Of a stretch of 64,000 nucleotides of DNA, positions 28,295-37,417 are shown piece by piece; within the stretch, counting starts at the first letter, position 1; every line of letters starts with the position of its first letter. The notes under the pieces are model-generated. The model worked only from the letters and a program-made list of their open reading frames with translations, was not told the origin of the DNA and did not search any database. The stretch lies in contig NZ_JNYQ01000002.1 in assembly GCF_000717245.1 (NCBI RefSeq), positions 372,001 through 436,000 of the forward strand, in the 5' to 3' direction. The translations under genes were made by a program, and so were the position numbers. Source of the DNA: Kitasatospora papulosa (lineage in GTDB: Bacteria; Actinomycetota; Actinomycetes; Streptomycetales; Streptomycetaceae).

Positions 28295-29173
28295 CTACTT
28301 CTTGTTCTCGACCGCGTGGCCGCCGAACTGGTTGCGCAGCGCGGCGATCATCTTCATCTGCGGCGAGTCGTCCTGCCTCGACGCGAAGCGCGCGAACAGG
28401 GACGCGGTGATCGCGGGCAGCGGCACGGCGTTGTCGATGGCGGCCTCGACCGTCCACCGGCCCTCGCCGGAGTCAGCGGCGAAGCCACGGAGCTGGTCGA
28501 GGTGCTCGTCGTCGTCGAGCGCGTTGACCGCCAGGTCGAGCAGCCAGGAACGGATGACCGTGCCCTCCTGCCAGGAACGGAAGACCTCGCGCACGTCGGT
28601 GACGGAGTCGACCTTCTCCAGGAGCTCCCAGCCCTCGGCGTAGGCCTGCATCATCGCGTACTCGATGCCGTTGTGGACCATCTTGGCGAAGTGGCCGGCA
28701 CCGACCTTGCCCGCGTGGACGGAACCGAAGTCACCTTCGGGCTTGAGGGCGTCGAAGATCGGCTGGACCTTGGCGACGTTCTCCTCGGTGCCGCCGTACA
28801 TCAGCGCGTAGCCGTTCTCCAGGCCCCAGACACCGCCGGAGACGCCGCAGTCGACGAAGCCGATGTCCTTGATGCCCAGCTCCACGGCGTGCTTCTCGTC
28901 GTCGGTCCAGCGGGAGTTGCCGCCGTCCACGACGACGTCACCCGGGGACAGCAGATCGGCCAGCTCGTCGATGGTCGACTGCGTCGCGGCACCCGCCGGG
29001 ACCATCACCCACACGACGCGCGGGCCCTTGAGCTTGCCCACAAGCTCTTCGAGGCTGTGGACATCGGCGACGTCCGGGTTGCGGTCGTAACCGATGACCG
29101 TGTGCCCTGCGCGGCGGATGCGCTCGCGCATGTTGCCGCCCATCTTGCCGAGGCCGACGAGACCGAGCTCCAT
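28295..29173 (-). CDS. gnd: 6-phosphogluconate dehydrogenase, decarboxylating
   Basis: A 292-residue enzyme of the short, YqeC/GntZ-like branch. It oxidises 6-phosphogluconate to ribulose 5-phosphate and CO2 in the pentose phosphate pathway. The Rossmann motif GLGKMGGNMRERI starts at residue 7, and substrate-site elements GCGVSGGVWGLENG-like and KMVHNGIEYAMMQAYAEG follow. A gnd gene between dnaN and recF is typical of Streptomyces. Cofactor preference cannot be certain from sequence. Confidence 0.94.
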   Translation of the reverse strand: MELGLVGLGKMGGNMRERIRRAGHTVIGYDRNPDVADVHSLEELVGKLKGPRVVWVMVPAGAATQSTIDELADLLSPGDVVVDGGNSRWTDDEKHAVELGIKDIGFVDCGVSGGVWGLENGYALMYGGTEENVAKVQPIFDALKPEGDFGSVHAGKVGAGHFAKMVHNGIEYAMMQAYAEGWELLEKVDSVTDVREVFRSWQEGTVIRSWLLDLAVNALDDDEHLDQLRGFAADSGEGRWTVEAAIDNAVPLPAITASLFARFASRQDDSPQMKMIAALRNQFGGHAVENKK

Positions 29174-29318
29174 CAGAGATTCCTTAAGCGTTGTGCCGAT
29201 GTGTACCCAGGACCGAGCCTACGCCCGGGCCGGGCAGCACGGCGGGGTGCAGCACGGTGAGCCCGCTCGGCGCTGAGCCTGCCCGCCGGAAACTGCCATG
29301 ACAGGGAACACGCCGGGA

Positions 29319-30449
29319 TCAGCCGGAGAGGCGGACCGGCATGATCAGGTACTTGTACGCGTCGTCCGCCTCGGCGTCGACAGCGGGCCGGCCGCTGAGC
29401 AGCGCGGGCTTGGTCGACGTCGTGAAGGAGAGCTGAGCGACCGGGGAGTCGATCGCGCTGAGCCCGTCCAGCAGGAAGGTCGGGTTGAAGGCGATCGAGA
29501 TGTCGTCGCCGTCGAGCACGGCGTCCACACGCTCCACAGCCTGTGCGTCGTCGCTGGATCCGGCCTCGAGGATCAGCACGCCCTGCTCGAAGCTGAGCCG
29601 CACCGGGGTGTTCCGCTCGGCGACGAGGGCCACGCGCTTGACGGCCTCGACGAACGGGGCGGTCTCGATGACCGCGACCGAGTTGAACTCGGTCGGGAAG
29701 AGCGTCCGGTACTTCGGGAGGTCACCCTCGAGCAGTCGCGTGGTCGTCCGGCGTCCGGCGCCCTCGAACCCGATGAGGCCCTCGCCCGCACCCGAGCCGG
29801 AGAGCGCCAGCGTCACCGTGTCGCCGCTGGTCAGTGCCTTGGCCGTGTCCAGGAGGGTCTTGGCGGGCACCAGAGCGACGGCCGAGGCCTCAGGGTTCTC
29901 GGGCTTCCACAGGAACTCACGCACGGCGAAGCGGTAGCGGTCGGTCGACGCGAGGGTGACGGTGTCGCCCTCGATCTCGATCCGGACGCCGGTCAGGACG
30001 GGCAGGGTGTCGTCACGCCCGGCCGCGATGGCGACCTGTGCCGCGGCGGAGGCGAAGACCTCACCGGGAACGGTGCCGGTGGCCGTCGGCATCTGGGGCA
30101 GCGCCGGGTACTCCTCCACAGGAAGGGTGTGGAGTGTGAACCGCGAGGAGCCACAGACCACCGTGGCCCGTACACCGTCTGTGGAAATCTCCACCGGCCG
30201 GTTCGGCAGGGCGCGGCAGATGTCGGCCAGCAGGCGGCCGGAGACGAGGACCGTCCCGTCCTCCTCGATCTCGGCGTCCACCGAGACCTTGGCCGAGACC
30301 TCGTAGTCGAAGCTCGAGAAGCTGAGGGCTCCGTCCTCAGCCTTCAGGAGAAGGCCCGCGAGAACGGGCGCCGGCGGACGGGCCGGGAGGCTGCGGGCCA
30401 CCCAGGCCACCGCCTCCGCGAGTACATCGCGCTCCACCCGGATCTTCAC
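29319..30449 (-). CDS. dnaN: DNA polymerase III beta subunit (sliding clamp)
   Basis: A 376-residue clamp that holds the replicative polymerase on DNA. It has three repeats of the clamp fold and ends with LIMPVRLSG. The GTG at 30447-30449 (VKIRVERD) is chosen because AGCAGGAGG lies upstream and the length matches Streptomyces DnaN; the longer open frame runs into oriC without homology. It is immediately left of oriC. Confidence 0.98.
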   Translation of the reverse strand: MKIRVERDVLAEAVAWVARSLPARPPAPVLAGLLLKAEDGALSFSSFDYEVSAKVSVDAEIEEDGTVLVSGRLLADICRALPNRPVEISTDGVRATVVCGSSRFTLHTLPVEEYPALPQMPTATGTVPGEVFASAAAQVAIAAGRDDTLPVLTGVRIEIEGDTVTLASTDRYRFAVREFLWKPENPEASAVALVPAKTLLDTAKALTSGDTVTLALSGSGAGEGLIGFEGAGRRTTTRLLEGDLPKYRTLFPTEFNSVAVIETAPFVEAVKRVALVAERNTPVRLSFEQGVLILEAGSSDDAQAVERVDAVLDGDDISIAFNPTFLLDGLSAIDSPVAQLSFTTSTKPALLSGRPAVDAEADDAYKYLIMPVRLSG

Positions 30450-31456
30450 CGGAACCGCCTCCTGCTGTTGCTCGCTCGCCCTGCTGGCCTTCGTCGTCTG
30501 AACGGGGCTCCCTGCCGAAGGGCTGGGGGAGACCGCCGGGGTCCAGTCTGACGTACGGGACCGACACTCGTTGCTGCTCGGGGTCAAGTCGCGCCGGGAG
30601 GCGTGCCGAGGTCGCCGCTCGAGTTGTGCACAGGCCCTGCTTCGAAGCTGATTCCTGGCTAACTCTGAGTGGTAGTAGTAGTAGGCCCTGTGGAAACCGT
30701 GGATAACGTCGTTTGCGCAGGTCAACATCGGTTTTTTGTCCACTGCCCCTGTGGGTGGCACCGGTGGACAACCACGCGGTTCTGTGGACACGCGAAAGTT
30801 CTGCACACCCGATGCACAGGGCGGGGTGACTTCTCCCCAGGGCTGTCCCCAGCTTTACCCCCGTTCCCCACAGCTCAATCCGCCCTCCCGGTGTGACGCC
30901 TTTCACTCTCGGCAGTGAAAGGCGGTGTCGGGTTGCCGAACAGTGGACAGGGGTGTGGAGAAGCTGGGGACAACGACGGCGTGCCTGTGGGCCGCCGGTG
31001 GACAACATCGTCGAGCACCTGTGGACGAAGATTCTGTCCACAGGCTGTGGATCATCGTTGACCACAAATCCCCAACCATGTGACCTGGCCTGATGGAGTA
31101 TCGACAGCAGGCCCTGTGGACGCAATCTGGACAACTTCACAGTCCCCAGGCTGTGGATGCCGGATTCCGGCTTCTTCTGTGGAGAAGCCCTCGTCAGAGC
31201 CCTGTATTCGAACACTCCACATGGATCGAGCGGTCTCGCGAGCCGTCGGCCGGAGTGGGAGAGCGTGCCTGAAGACCCTCGGAGACGGCCGGCCGCAGCC
31301 GCGGAAGCGCGTCCGGAAGGCTCAGGAGCGCTCCAGGACAAGCGGCTCCGGTGACGTGCCGGGCGAGCGTGGCGTGCCGCCGCGGGCCTTTGCGCCGGCC
31401 GTCCACGGGCAGCCGCCGGCGCGGGTTACGTCGGCTTACGGCTTCGGCCATGAAGA
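30450..31456. other. oriC: Chromosomal replication origin oriC
   Basis: About 1 kb between dnaN and dnaA with no gene, dense in 9-base DnaA boxes of the TTGTCCACA family on both strands. Examples are 30698-30706, 30736-30744, 30763-30771, 30783-30791, 30965-30973, 30997-31005, 31020-31028, 31034-31042, 31046-31054, 31058-31066, 31115-31123, 31126-31134, 31152-31160 and 31178-31186. Most have one or two mismatches and lie on the minus strand. Streptomyces origins are known to carry about 19 such boxes and to lie between dnaN and dnaA. Confidence 0.95.
30898..30923. repeat. Perfect inverted repeat inside oriC
   Basis: Arms GCCTTTCACT and AGTGAAAGGC flank a six-base loop. It lies in the centre of oriC between two groups of DnaA boxes. 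It resembles neither a DnaA box nor parS, although TTTCAC/GTGAAA is a parS half-site. It may be a hairpin or a site for another origin-binding protein. Confidence 0.75.
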
Positions 31457-31500
31457 AGGGCGCCTCATGAGGACCTCGTACGGTCCTCATGAGGCGCCCT
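31457..31500 (-). terminator. Terminator after dnaA
   Basis: Perfect 19-base-pair stem from AGGGCGCCTCATGAGGACC, with a six-base loop, 25 bases past the dnaA stop. It separates dnaA transcription from oriC. Confidence 0.85.
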
Positions 31501-31525
31501 GGGCGCGTTCTGCCGACGCCGGGCG

Positions 31526-33298
31526 TCAGCCGTTCTTGATGCGGTTGGTGAGCTCGGTGACCTGGTTGTAGATGGAACGCCTCTCCGCCATCAGCGCGCG
31601 GATCTTCCGGTCGGCGTGCATCACCGTGGTGTGGTCGCGCCCGCCGAACTGGGCACCGATCTTGGGCAGGGAGAGATCCGTCAGCTCGCGGCAGAGGTAC
31701 ATGGCGATCTGGCGCGCCGTCACCAGGACACGGCTGCGGGAGGATCCGCAGAGATCCTCGACCGTCAGCCCGAAGTAGTCGGCGGTCGCCGCCATGATGG
31801 CCGGCGCGGTGATCTCGGGAGCGGAGTCCTCGCCGCCGGGGATCAGGTCCTTGAGCACGATCTCGGTCAGGCCGAGATCCACGGGCTGCCGGTTCAGGCT
31901 CGCGAACGCCGTCACACGGATGAGCGCGCCCTCCAGCTCACGGATGTTGCGCGAGATCCGTGAGGCGATGAACTCGAGCACCTCCGGCGGGGCGTTGAGC
32001 TGCTCCTGGACCGCCTTCTTCCGGAGGATCGCGATACGCGTCTCCAGTTCGGGCGGCTGCACGTCCGTGGTGAGGCCCCATTCGAACCGGTTGCGCAGCC
32101 GGTCCTCGAGCGTCACCAGCTGCTTGGGCGGACGGTCCGAGGACAGCACGATCTGCTTGTTGGCGTTGTGGAGCGTGTTGAAGGTGTGGAAGAACTCCTC
32201 CTGCGTCGACTCCTTGCTCGCCAGGAACTGGATGTCGTCGACCAGGAGGATGTCCACGTCGCGGTACCGCTTGCGGAAGGTGTCGCCCTTTCCGTCGCGG
32301 ATCGAGTTGATGAACTCGTTGGTGAACTCCTCGGAGCTCACGTACCGCACCCGGGTGCCGGGGTAGAGGCTCCGCGCGTAGTGGCCGATGGCGTGCAGGA
32401 GATGGGTCTTGCCCAGTCCTGACTCCCCATAGATGAAGAGGGGGTTGTACGCCTTCGCGGGAGCCTCGGCGACGGCGACCGCCGCCGCGTGCGCGAAGCG
32501 GTTGGAGGCGCCGATGACGAAGGTGTCGAAGAGGTACTTCGGGTTCAGCCGGGCGTGCGGCTCCCCCGGCGCGGACTGGTTGCCCATGGGTCCGCCGCCG
32601 GCCCTCCCGGTGCCGGGGCCGCCCTGGCGGTGCTGGGGCTGCTGGTCCTGCAGATCGTGGCGGTCACGGCTGTCCCGCTGCGGCTCGTAGCCCTGGTGTT
32701 CGGGCGGCTGCGGACGGTAGTCGTGCTGCGGCTGCTGCGGACGCGGGCTCGCGTAGGGATCACGTTCCTGGTACCCGCCGTGCCTGGGCTGCCAGGAGAG
32801 GTCCTCCTGGGCACGGGGCCAGGCTCCGGGCTCAGGGCGGTGCTGCTGGTAGTCGGGGTAGGCGGGGCGGGCCGTCGGCATGCCGTCGTCGGAGGGCCGG
32901 GGGCCGTAGTTGTCGTATCCGTCGTTGCGCGAGGGCTCGTCGTGCTGCGGTCCCTGGTACCGGTGGGCCTGCTGCCCCTGGCGGGGCTGGTGCATCGGGG
33001 GCGCCGGCGGGGCAGGCGGCTCGCCCGCCGAATCGTCGACGGTGATCGCGATCCTGATCGGGCGCCCGCACTCACGGGTGAGGGTCTCGCTGATCAGAGG
33101 TGCGAGCCGGCCCTCCAGGACGCGCTTGCCCCACTCGTTGGGTACGGCCAGCAGCGCGGTGTCGGCGACGAGTGCCAGCGGCTGGCAGCGTTCGATCCAC
33201 TGCTTGTCCTTCGGCTCGATGCCCTGCTGGCCCTCCCCGAGGAGTTGTTCCAGCACTCGCGGCCACACTGCGGCAAGATCGGCAGGTACATCAGCCAC
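31526..33298 (-). CDS. dnaA: Chromosomal replication initiator DnaA
   Basis: A 590-residue initiator. Domain I is at the N-terminus. Domain II is unusually long and Pro/Gln/Arg/Tyr-rich (about 100-250), as in Streptomyces. The AAA+ domain has Walker A GESGLGKTH and Walker B LLVDDIQF. The C-terminal domain IV has the DnaA signature GGRDHTTVMHADRKI. The GTG at 33296-33298 (VADVPADL) matches known Streptomyces DnaA starts; the open frame extends 36 further codons with no homology. Transcription runs toward oriC. Confidence 0.97.
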   Translation of the reverse strand: MADVPADLAAVWPRVLEQLLGEGQQGIEPKDKQWIERCQPLALVADTALLAVPNEWGKRVLEGRLAPLISETLTRECGRPIRIAITVDDSAGEPPAPPAPPMHQPRQGQQAHRYQGPQHDEPSRNDGYDNYGPRPSDDGMPTARPAYPDYQQHRPEPGAWPRAQEDLSWQPRHGGYQERDPYASPRPQQPQHDYRPQPPEHQGYEPQRDSRDRHDLQDQQPQHRQGGPGTGRAGGGPMGNQSAPGEPHARLNPKYLFDTFVIGASNRFAHAAAVAVAEAPAKAYNPLFIYGESGLGKTHLLHAIGHYARSLYPGTRVRYVSSEEFTNEFINSIRDGKGDTFRKRYRDVDILLVDDIQFLASKESTQEEFFHTFNTLHNANKQIVLSSDRPPKQLVTLEDRLRNRFEWGLTTDVQPPELETRIAILRKKAVQEQLNAPPEVLEFIASRISRNIRELEGALIRVTAFASLNRQPVDLGLTEIVLKDLIPGGEDSAPEITAPAIMAATADYFGLTVEDLCGSSRSRVLVTARQIAMYLCRELTDLSLPKIGAQFGGRDHTTVMHADRKIRALMAERRSIYNQVTELTNRIKNG

Positions 33299-33404
33299 AA
33301 GGCACGCTCTCTCGCATGTCCCACGAATGTGTGCTTCTCGGGACGGGATGGGTCGGGTCGGGTGAGGCCCGGCAGGCAGGAAGGAAAAGAACCGGAGTTC
33401 AGCC

Positions 33405-33447
33405 ACGGTAGTCAGGCCGACCCGCGCGGTTCAAGTTGTTGTCCACA
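33405..33447 (-). promoter_or_regulatory. dnaA promoter with DnaA box
   Basis: On the minus strand -35 TTGAAC (33429-33434) and -10 TACCGT (33405-33410) are 18 bases apart. An exact DnaA box TTGTCCACA (33439-33447) sits five bases upstream of the -35. This geometry fits autoregulation of dnaA by DnaA. Confidence 0.7.
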
Positions 33448-33679
33448 GGCTGTGTACAGCAGGGGGCGCTGTGGAGCCGGTTTGACCGGATGGCGTAGCC
33501 GCGCGTACCGTGACCAGGTCGAGTTGTCGATGGCTGCTGCCGCCTGCCTCCGATGGGCAAACATCACGATCTGTGATTGTGAAGCGGTGCACTAAGGCGT
33601 TTACGCGAGTTCCTCGTGGGCGCACGGTGACAGCCAGGCGATGTCCCGCCAACACACGAATCATTTCTGGAGCCCCCGA
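33448..33679. other. dnaA-rpmH divergent region
   Basis: No gene is supported here. A degenerate DnaA-like TGTGGAGCC (33470-33478) is present. The rpmH promoter must be here, but I find no convincing -35/-10 pair. Confidence 0.5.
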
Positions 33680-33817
33680 GTGAGCAAGCGCACCTTCCAG
33701 CCGAACAATCGTCGTCGCGCCAAGACCCATGGCTTCCGACTGCGCATGCGTACCCGTGCCGGCCGCGCGATTCTCGCGAACCGCCGTGGCAAGGGTCGCG
33801 CAAACCTGTCCGCCTGA
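33680..33817 (+). CDS. rpmH: 50S ribosomal protein L34
   Basis: A 45-residue protein beginning MSKRTFQPNNRRRAKTHGF, the diagnostic L34 sequence, and ending RANLSA. The start is GTG at 33680. It is first of the rightward rpmH-rnpA-yidD-yidC-jag run. Confidence 0.98.
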   Translation: MSKRTFQPNNRRRAKTHGFRLRMRTRAGRAILANRRGKGRANLSA

Positions 33818-33835
33818 TCGCGGTCAGGTCATGAC

Positions 33836-34207
33836 GTGCTGCCTACCGAGAATCGGCTGAGGCGGCGCGAGGACTTCGCGGTCGCTGTACGCCGGGGACG
33901 TCGGGCCGGACGCCCGCTTCTCGTCGTGCATCTACGCAGCGGTGCTACGGACCCGCACGTGACAGGGGAGAGTGCTCCCCCGCCACGTGCGGGTTTCGTT
34001 GTCAGCAAAGCAGTGGGTGGAGCAGTCGTACGCACGGCGGTGAAGCGCAGGCTTCGTCACCTGGTCCGCGATCGGCTTGCTCTGCTGCCCCCCGGTAGCC
34101 TTGTTGTCGTACGAGCGCTACCCGGATCGGGTGACGCCGACCATGCACAGCTGGCCCAAGACCTGGACGCCGCCCTTCAGCGGCTGCTGGGAGGGGGCGC
34201 GCGATGA
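33836..34207 (+). CDS. rnpA: Ribonuclease P protein component
   Basis: A 123-residue basic protein subunit of RNase P, which matures tRNA 5' ends. The RNR-type motif appears as TAVKRRLRHLVRD. The GTG start at 33836 is 18 bases after rpmH. It overlaps the yidD start by four bases. Confidence 0.96.
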   Translation: MLPTENRLRRREDFAVAVRRGRRAGRPLLVVHLRSGATDPHVTGESAPPPRAGFVVSKAVGGAVVRTAVKRRLRHLVRDRLALLPPGSLVVVRALPGSGDADHAQLAQDLDAALQRLLGGGAR

Positions 34208-34563
34208 AGTACCCGCTGCTGGCTCTCATCAAGCTGTACCAGTGGACGATCAGCCCGCTTCTCGGGCCTGTCTGCCGTTACTACCCGTCGTGTTCCCACT
34301 ACGGATATACGGCGATCGACCGGCACGGTGCGATCAAGGGAACAGCGCTGACCGCATGGCGCATCCTGCGATGCAATCCGTGGTCACCCGGCGGCGTGGA
34401 CTATGTACCGCCACGCAAACGTCCGCGTTGGCACGAACTGCTGCGCACCTGGGTGCGCGGCGGCAAGGGCGGGGACTCCGCCGCCGATGTGCCTTCCGGG
34501 GGGTCGGTCTCCGAACCCCTGAGCCCGGCCACAGAGACCTCGCCCAAAGCTCAAGGAGCCTGA
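34204..34563 (+). CDS. yidD: Membrane protein insertion efficiency factor YidD
   Basis: A 119-residue protein with the conserved CRYYPSCSHYGY and RILRCNPW motifs of YidD. It assists insertion of membrane proteins with YidC, which follows three bases later. The C-terminal tail is low complexity. Confidence 0.95.
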   Translation: MKYPLLALIKLYQWTISPLLGPVCRYYPSCSHYGYTAIDRHGAIKGTALTAWRILRCNPWSPGGVDYVPPRKRPRWHELLRTWVRGGKGGDSAADVPSGGSVSEPLSPATETSPKAQGA

Positions 34564-34566
34564 TTA

Positions 34567-35835
34567 GTGGACACGATTGCCAGTCTGTTCAGCTTTATCA
34601 CCACGCCTGTTTCGTGGGTCATCGTCCAGTTCCACAAGCTGTACGGAGCGCTCTTCGGCGATGACACGGGGTGGGCCTGGGGCCTGTCCATCGTGTCCCT
34701 GGTGGTGCTGATCCGTATCTGTCTGATCCCGCTGTTCGTCAAGCAGATCAAGTCGACGCGGAACATGCAGGTGCTCCAGCCGAAGATGAAGGCGATCCAG
34801 GAGCGCTACAAGAACGACAAGCAGCGTCAGTCCGAAGAGATGATGAAGCTGTACAAGGAGACGGGTACCAACCCGCTCTCCTCGTGCCTTCCCATCCTGG
34901 CGCAGTCCCCGTTCTTCTTCGCCCTGTATCACGTGCTCTCGGCCATCGCCTCGGGCAAGACGATCGGCGTGATCGACCAGCCACTGCTGGACAGCGCCCG
35001 TCAGGCACACATCTTCGGCGCTCCGCTGGCCGCGAAGTTCATGGACAGCGAAGAGAAGGTCTCGGCTCTCGGCGCCTCCCTGACCGATGTCCGTGTCGTC
35101 ACCGCGATCATGATCGTGATGATGTCCGCGTCGCAGTTCTTCACGCAGCGCCAGCTGATGACGAAGAACGTCGACCTCACGGTGAAGACGCCGTACATGC
35201 AGCAGCAGAAGATGCTGATGTACATCTTCCCGGTGATCTTCGCGGTCATGGGCATCAACTTCCCCGTCGGTGTCCTCGTCTACTGGCTGACCACCAACGT
35301 CTGGACCATGGGTCAGCAGATGTACGTGATCAACCAGAACCCGACTCCCGGCAGCAAGGCGCAGGACCAGTACCTGAACCGCGTGCTGAAGAGTGTGACC
35401 TCGCACGGTGAGGTACGTGGACGGACGCGGCGTAACACCGTCAAGCGGATCGTCGCCAAGGGGCCCGACCGCAACGACATCGAGCGCAAGTTCATCACCG
35501 GCCTGGCCAAGCTCGGCCTCGCCGCCCAGGAGGACGGGACGGTGACGAAGAGCGAAGCAGCCGTTCTGGAGGCCGAGGGCGGTGCTGCGCCCAAGCGTCA
35601 GCAGCCCAAGCGCCAGACCAAGGCGAAGCGCCACACTGCTGCCACGCCTCCCGCGACGGCGAAAAGCTCCGGCTCCACCGGCTCGGAAGCCAAGACGTCG
35701 CTGGAGAAGCGGGACGCCTCGCAGGACGACAAGCCGAAGTCGGCGGACAAGCCCGCCGCGTCCGGCTCCTCACGCCAAGCCAAGTCCGGACAGCGCAAGG
35801 GCCCGCAGCGGCCCAAGCACCCGTCCAAGAAGTAA
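34567..35835 (+). CDS. yidC: Membrane protein insertase YidC
   Basis: A 422-residue Oxa1/YidC insertase of the Gram-positive type. Five hydrophobic helices lie in the first roughly 290 residues, with the conserved Arg in LIRICLIPL. A long basic Lys/Ala/Ser-rich cytoplasmic tail (about 335-422) probably contacts ribosomes. The GTG start has AAGGAGCC upstream. Confidence 0.96.
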   Translation: MDTIASLFSFITTPVSWVIVQFHKLYGALFGDDTGWAWGLSIVSLVVLIRICLIPLFVKQIKSTRNMQVLQPKMKAIQERYKNDKQRQSEEMMKLYKETGTNPLSSCLPILAQSPFFFALYHVLSAIASGKTIGVIDQPLLDSARQAHIFGAPLAAKFMDSEEKVSALGASLTDVRVVTAIMIVMMSASQFFTQRQLMTKNVDLTVKTPYMQQQKMLMYIFPVIFAVMGINFPVGVLVYWLTTNVWTMGQQMYVINQNPTPGSKAQDQYLNRVLKSVTSHGEVRGRTRRNTVKRIVAKGPDRNDIERKFITGLAKLGLAAQEDGTVTKSEAAVLEAEGGAAPKRQQPKRQTKAKRHTAATPPATAKSSGSTGSEAKTSLEKRDASQDDKPKSADKPAASGSSRQAKSGQRKGPQRPKHPSKK

Positions 35836-35849
35836 GAAGGAGTCCATCC

Positions 35850-36359
35850 GTGACGGAAGGCACCACCACCACGGCCGCTGAGGGCAGCGACACTCTGACC
35901 CGCCTCGAACAGGAGGGAGAGATCGCGGCTGACTACCTCGAAGGCCTGCTCGACATCGCCGACCTCGACGGCGACATCGACATGGACGTGGAGGCGGACC
36001 GGGCCGCGGTCTCGATCATCAGCGAATCGGCGCGTGACCTGCAGAAGCTCGTGGGCCGTGACGGTGAGGTGCTGGAGGCGCTTCAGGAGCTGACGCGCCT
36101 GGCCGTTCACCGGGAGACCGGTGACCGCAGTCGCCTGATGCTGGACATCGCCGGCTTCCGTGCCAAGAAGCGTGAGGTCTTGGCCGCGCTGGGTGCCAAG
36201 GCCGCGGATGACGTCAAGAGCTCGGGCGAGTCCGTGAAGCTCGAGCCGATGACGCCGTTCGAGCGCAAGGTCGTGCACGACGCGGTCGCGGCAGCGGGTC
36301 TGCGCAGCGAGTCCGAGGGCGAGGAGCCGCAGCGCTTCGTCGTCGTTCTCCCGGCCTGA
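35850..36359 (+). CDS. jag: Jag/KhpB RNA-binding protein
   Basis: A 169-residue protein with an acidic N-terminus, a KH domain (about 55-105; VGRDGEVLEALQEL) and a C-terminal R3H domain (DRSRLMLDIAGFRAKK, then PFERKVVHDAV). It lacks the Jag-N domain, as usual in actinobacteria. It is co-transcribed with yidC, 14 bases apart. It binds RNA; targets are unknown. Confidence 0.93.
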   Translation: MTEGTTTTAAEGSDTLTRLEQEGEIAADYLEGLLDIADLDGDIDMDVEADRAAVSIISESARDLQKLVGRDGEVLEALQELTRLAVHRETGDRSRLMLDIAGFRAKKREVLAALGAKAADDVKSSGESVKLEPMTPFERKVVHDAVAAAGLRSESEGEEPQRFVVVLPA

Positions 36360-36375
36360 CCGGATCCTTGTACTG

Positions 36376-36405
36376 TCGGCCCCGTCTGTTCGCAGGCGGG
36401 GCCGA
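36376..36405 (+). terminator. Terminator after jag
   Basis: Stem TCGGCCCCG with its complement CGGGGCCGA, extended by CT/AG pairs, followed by TCTTTGT. It ends the rpmH-jag run. Confidence 0.8.
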
Positions 36406-36458
36406 TCTTTGTCAGCCTGATAGTCAGCGTGCTAGTGCGGTACGGAAGGACGGTCCCC

Positions 36459-37175
36459 GTGACGGAGGAAGCAGAGCTCCCTCAGGCGCCCAAGGAGGCG
36501 CAGGCGGTATTCGGTGAGTTCTTCCCAGAAGCTGTCAGGTACGCGGAACTACTCGCTGACGCGGGCGTCAAGCGCGGGCTGATCGGTCCTCGTGAGGTGC
36601 CGCGTCTCTGGGAACGCCACCTGCTGAACTGTGCAGTGCTCTCCGAGGTGGTACCCGAGGGTGTCACGGTCTGCGACGTGGGTTCGGGTGCCGGCCTTCC
36701 TGGCATTCCTCTGGCATTGGTACGCCCCGACCTGAAGATCACGCTGCTCGAGCCCCTGCTGCGTCGTACGAACTTTCTCCAGGAGGTCGTCGAGCTCCTG
36801 GGGCTGAATCATGTGACGGTCGTTCGCGGTCGGGCCGAGGAAGTGCTCGGGACGCTGCAGCCTGTTCATGTGGTGACGGCCCGGGCCGTCGCCCCGCTCG
36901 ACCGGCTGGCCGGCTGGGGTGTCCCCCTGCTTCGCCCCTACGGCGAGATGCTGGCTCTCAAGGGGGGCACGGCCGAGGAAGAGATCCAGGGAGCTCGTGC
37001 GGCGCTGAGCAAGCTCGGAGTGGTGGACACCGAGGTGCTGCACGTCGGTGAGGGGCTCGTTGATCCCACGTCCACCGTTGTTCGTGTGGTGGTCGGAGAG
37101 AGCCCCGGAGGTGTGAGGTTCGCCGCAAAGCGGGCCAAGGCCGCGCGGGTGGGGCGCACGCGGCGACGCCGTTGA
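36459..37175 (+). CDS. rsmG: 16S rRNA (guanine527-N7)-methyltransferase RsmG
   Basis: A 238-residue SAM-dependent enzyme that methylates G527 of 16S rRNA. Motifs are LWERHLLNCAVL, DVGSGAGLPGIPLA (SAM site) and ARAVAPL. The GTG at 36459 follows GGAAGGA eight bases upstream; a longer frame to 36429 adds ten non-conserved residues. In Streptomyces loss of rsmG gives low-level streptomycin resistance. Confidence 0.96.
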   Translation: MTEEAELPQAPKEAQAVFGEFFPEAVRYAELLADAGVKRGLIGPREVPRLWERHLLNCAVLSEVVPEGVTVCDVGSGAGLPGIPLALVRPDLKITLLEPLLRRTNFLQEVVELLGLNHVTVVRGRAEEVLGTLQPVHVVTARAVAPLDRLAGWGVPLLRPYGEMLALKGGTAEEEIQGARAALSKLGVVDTEVLHVGEGLVDPTSTVVRVVVGESPGGVRFAAKRAKAARVGRTRRRR

Positions 37176-37320
37176 GGGGCATTGCGCGAGGGCTCCGTCC
37201 GGAGCACCTTGTGATCCTTTGCTGCTGTTGATGGTTATCTGCCTTGATGCTCCATGCATGCAGCCATATGCGCTGCCTGCGGAGTGTCGGGTGCCTGCCG
37301 CTGGACCGCAGGGGCATCGT

Positions 37321-37334
37321 GTTTCACGTGAAAC
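37321..37334. promoter_or_regulatory. parS site upstream of parA
   Basis: Exact GTTTCACGTGAAAC, about 160 bases before the chosen parA start. Confidence 0.95.
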
Positions 37335-37417
37335 GTCGCTCTCTGCTGCAGGGAATCATCGGCCGCGGTCGTGCGGCTGCCACGCCGCGCGACCGCAAGC
37401 ACGTGCGGGTTACTGAG

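Noticed and set aside
29058..29066. Single DnaA-box-like words inside gnd, the pbpA-pknB gap and other places
   Set aside because: Isolated 9-mers with mismatches are expected by chance in 64 kb of GC-rich DNA; only clusters or promoter-linked exact sites were kept.
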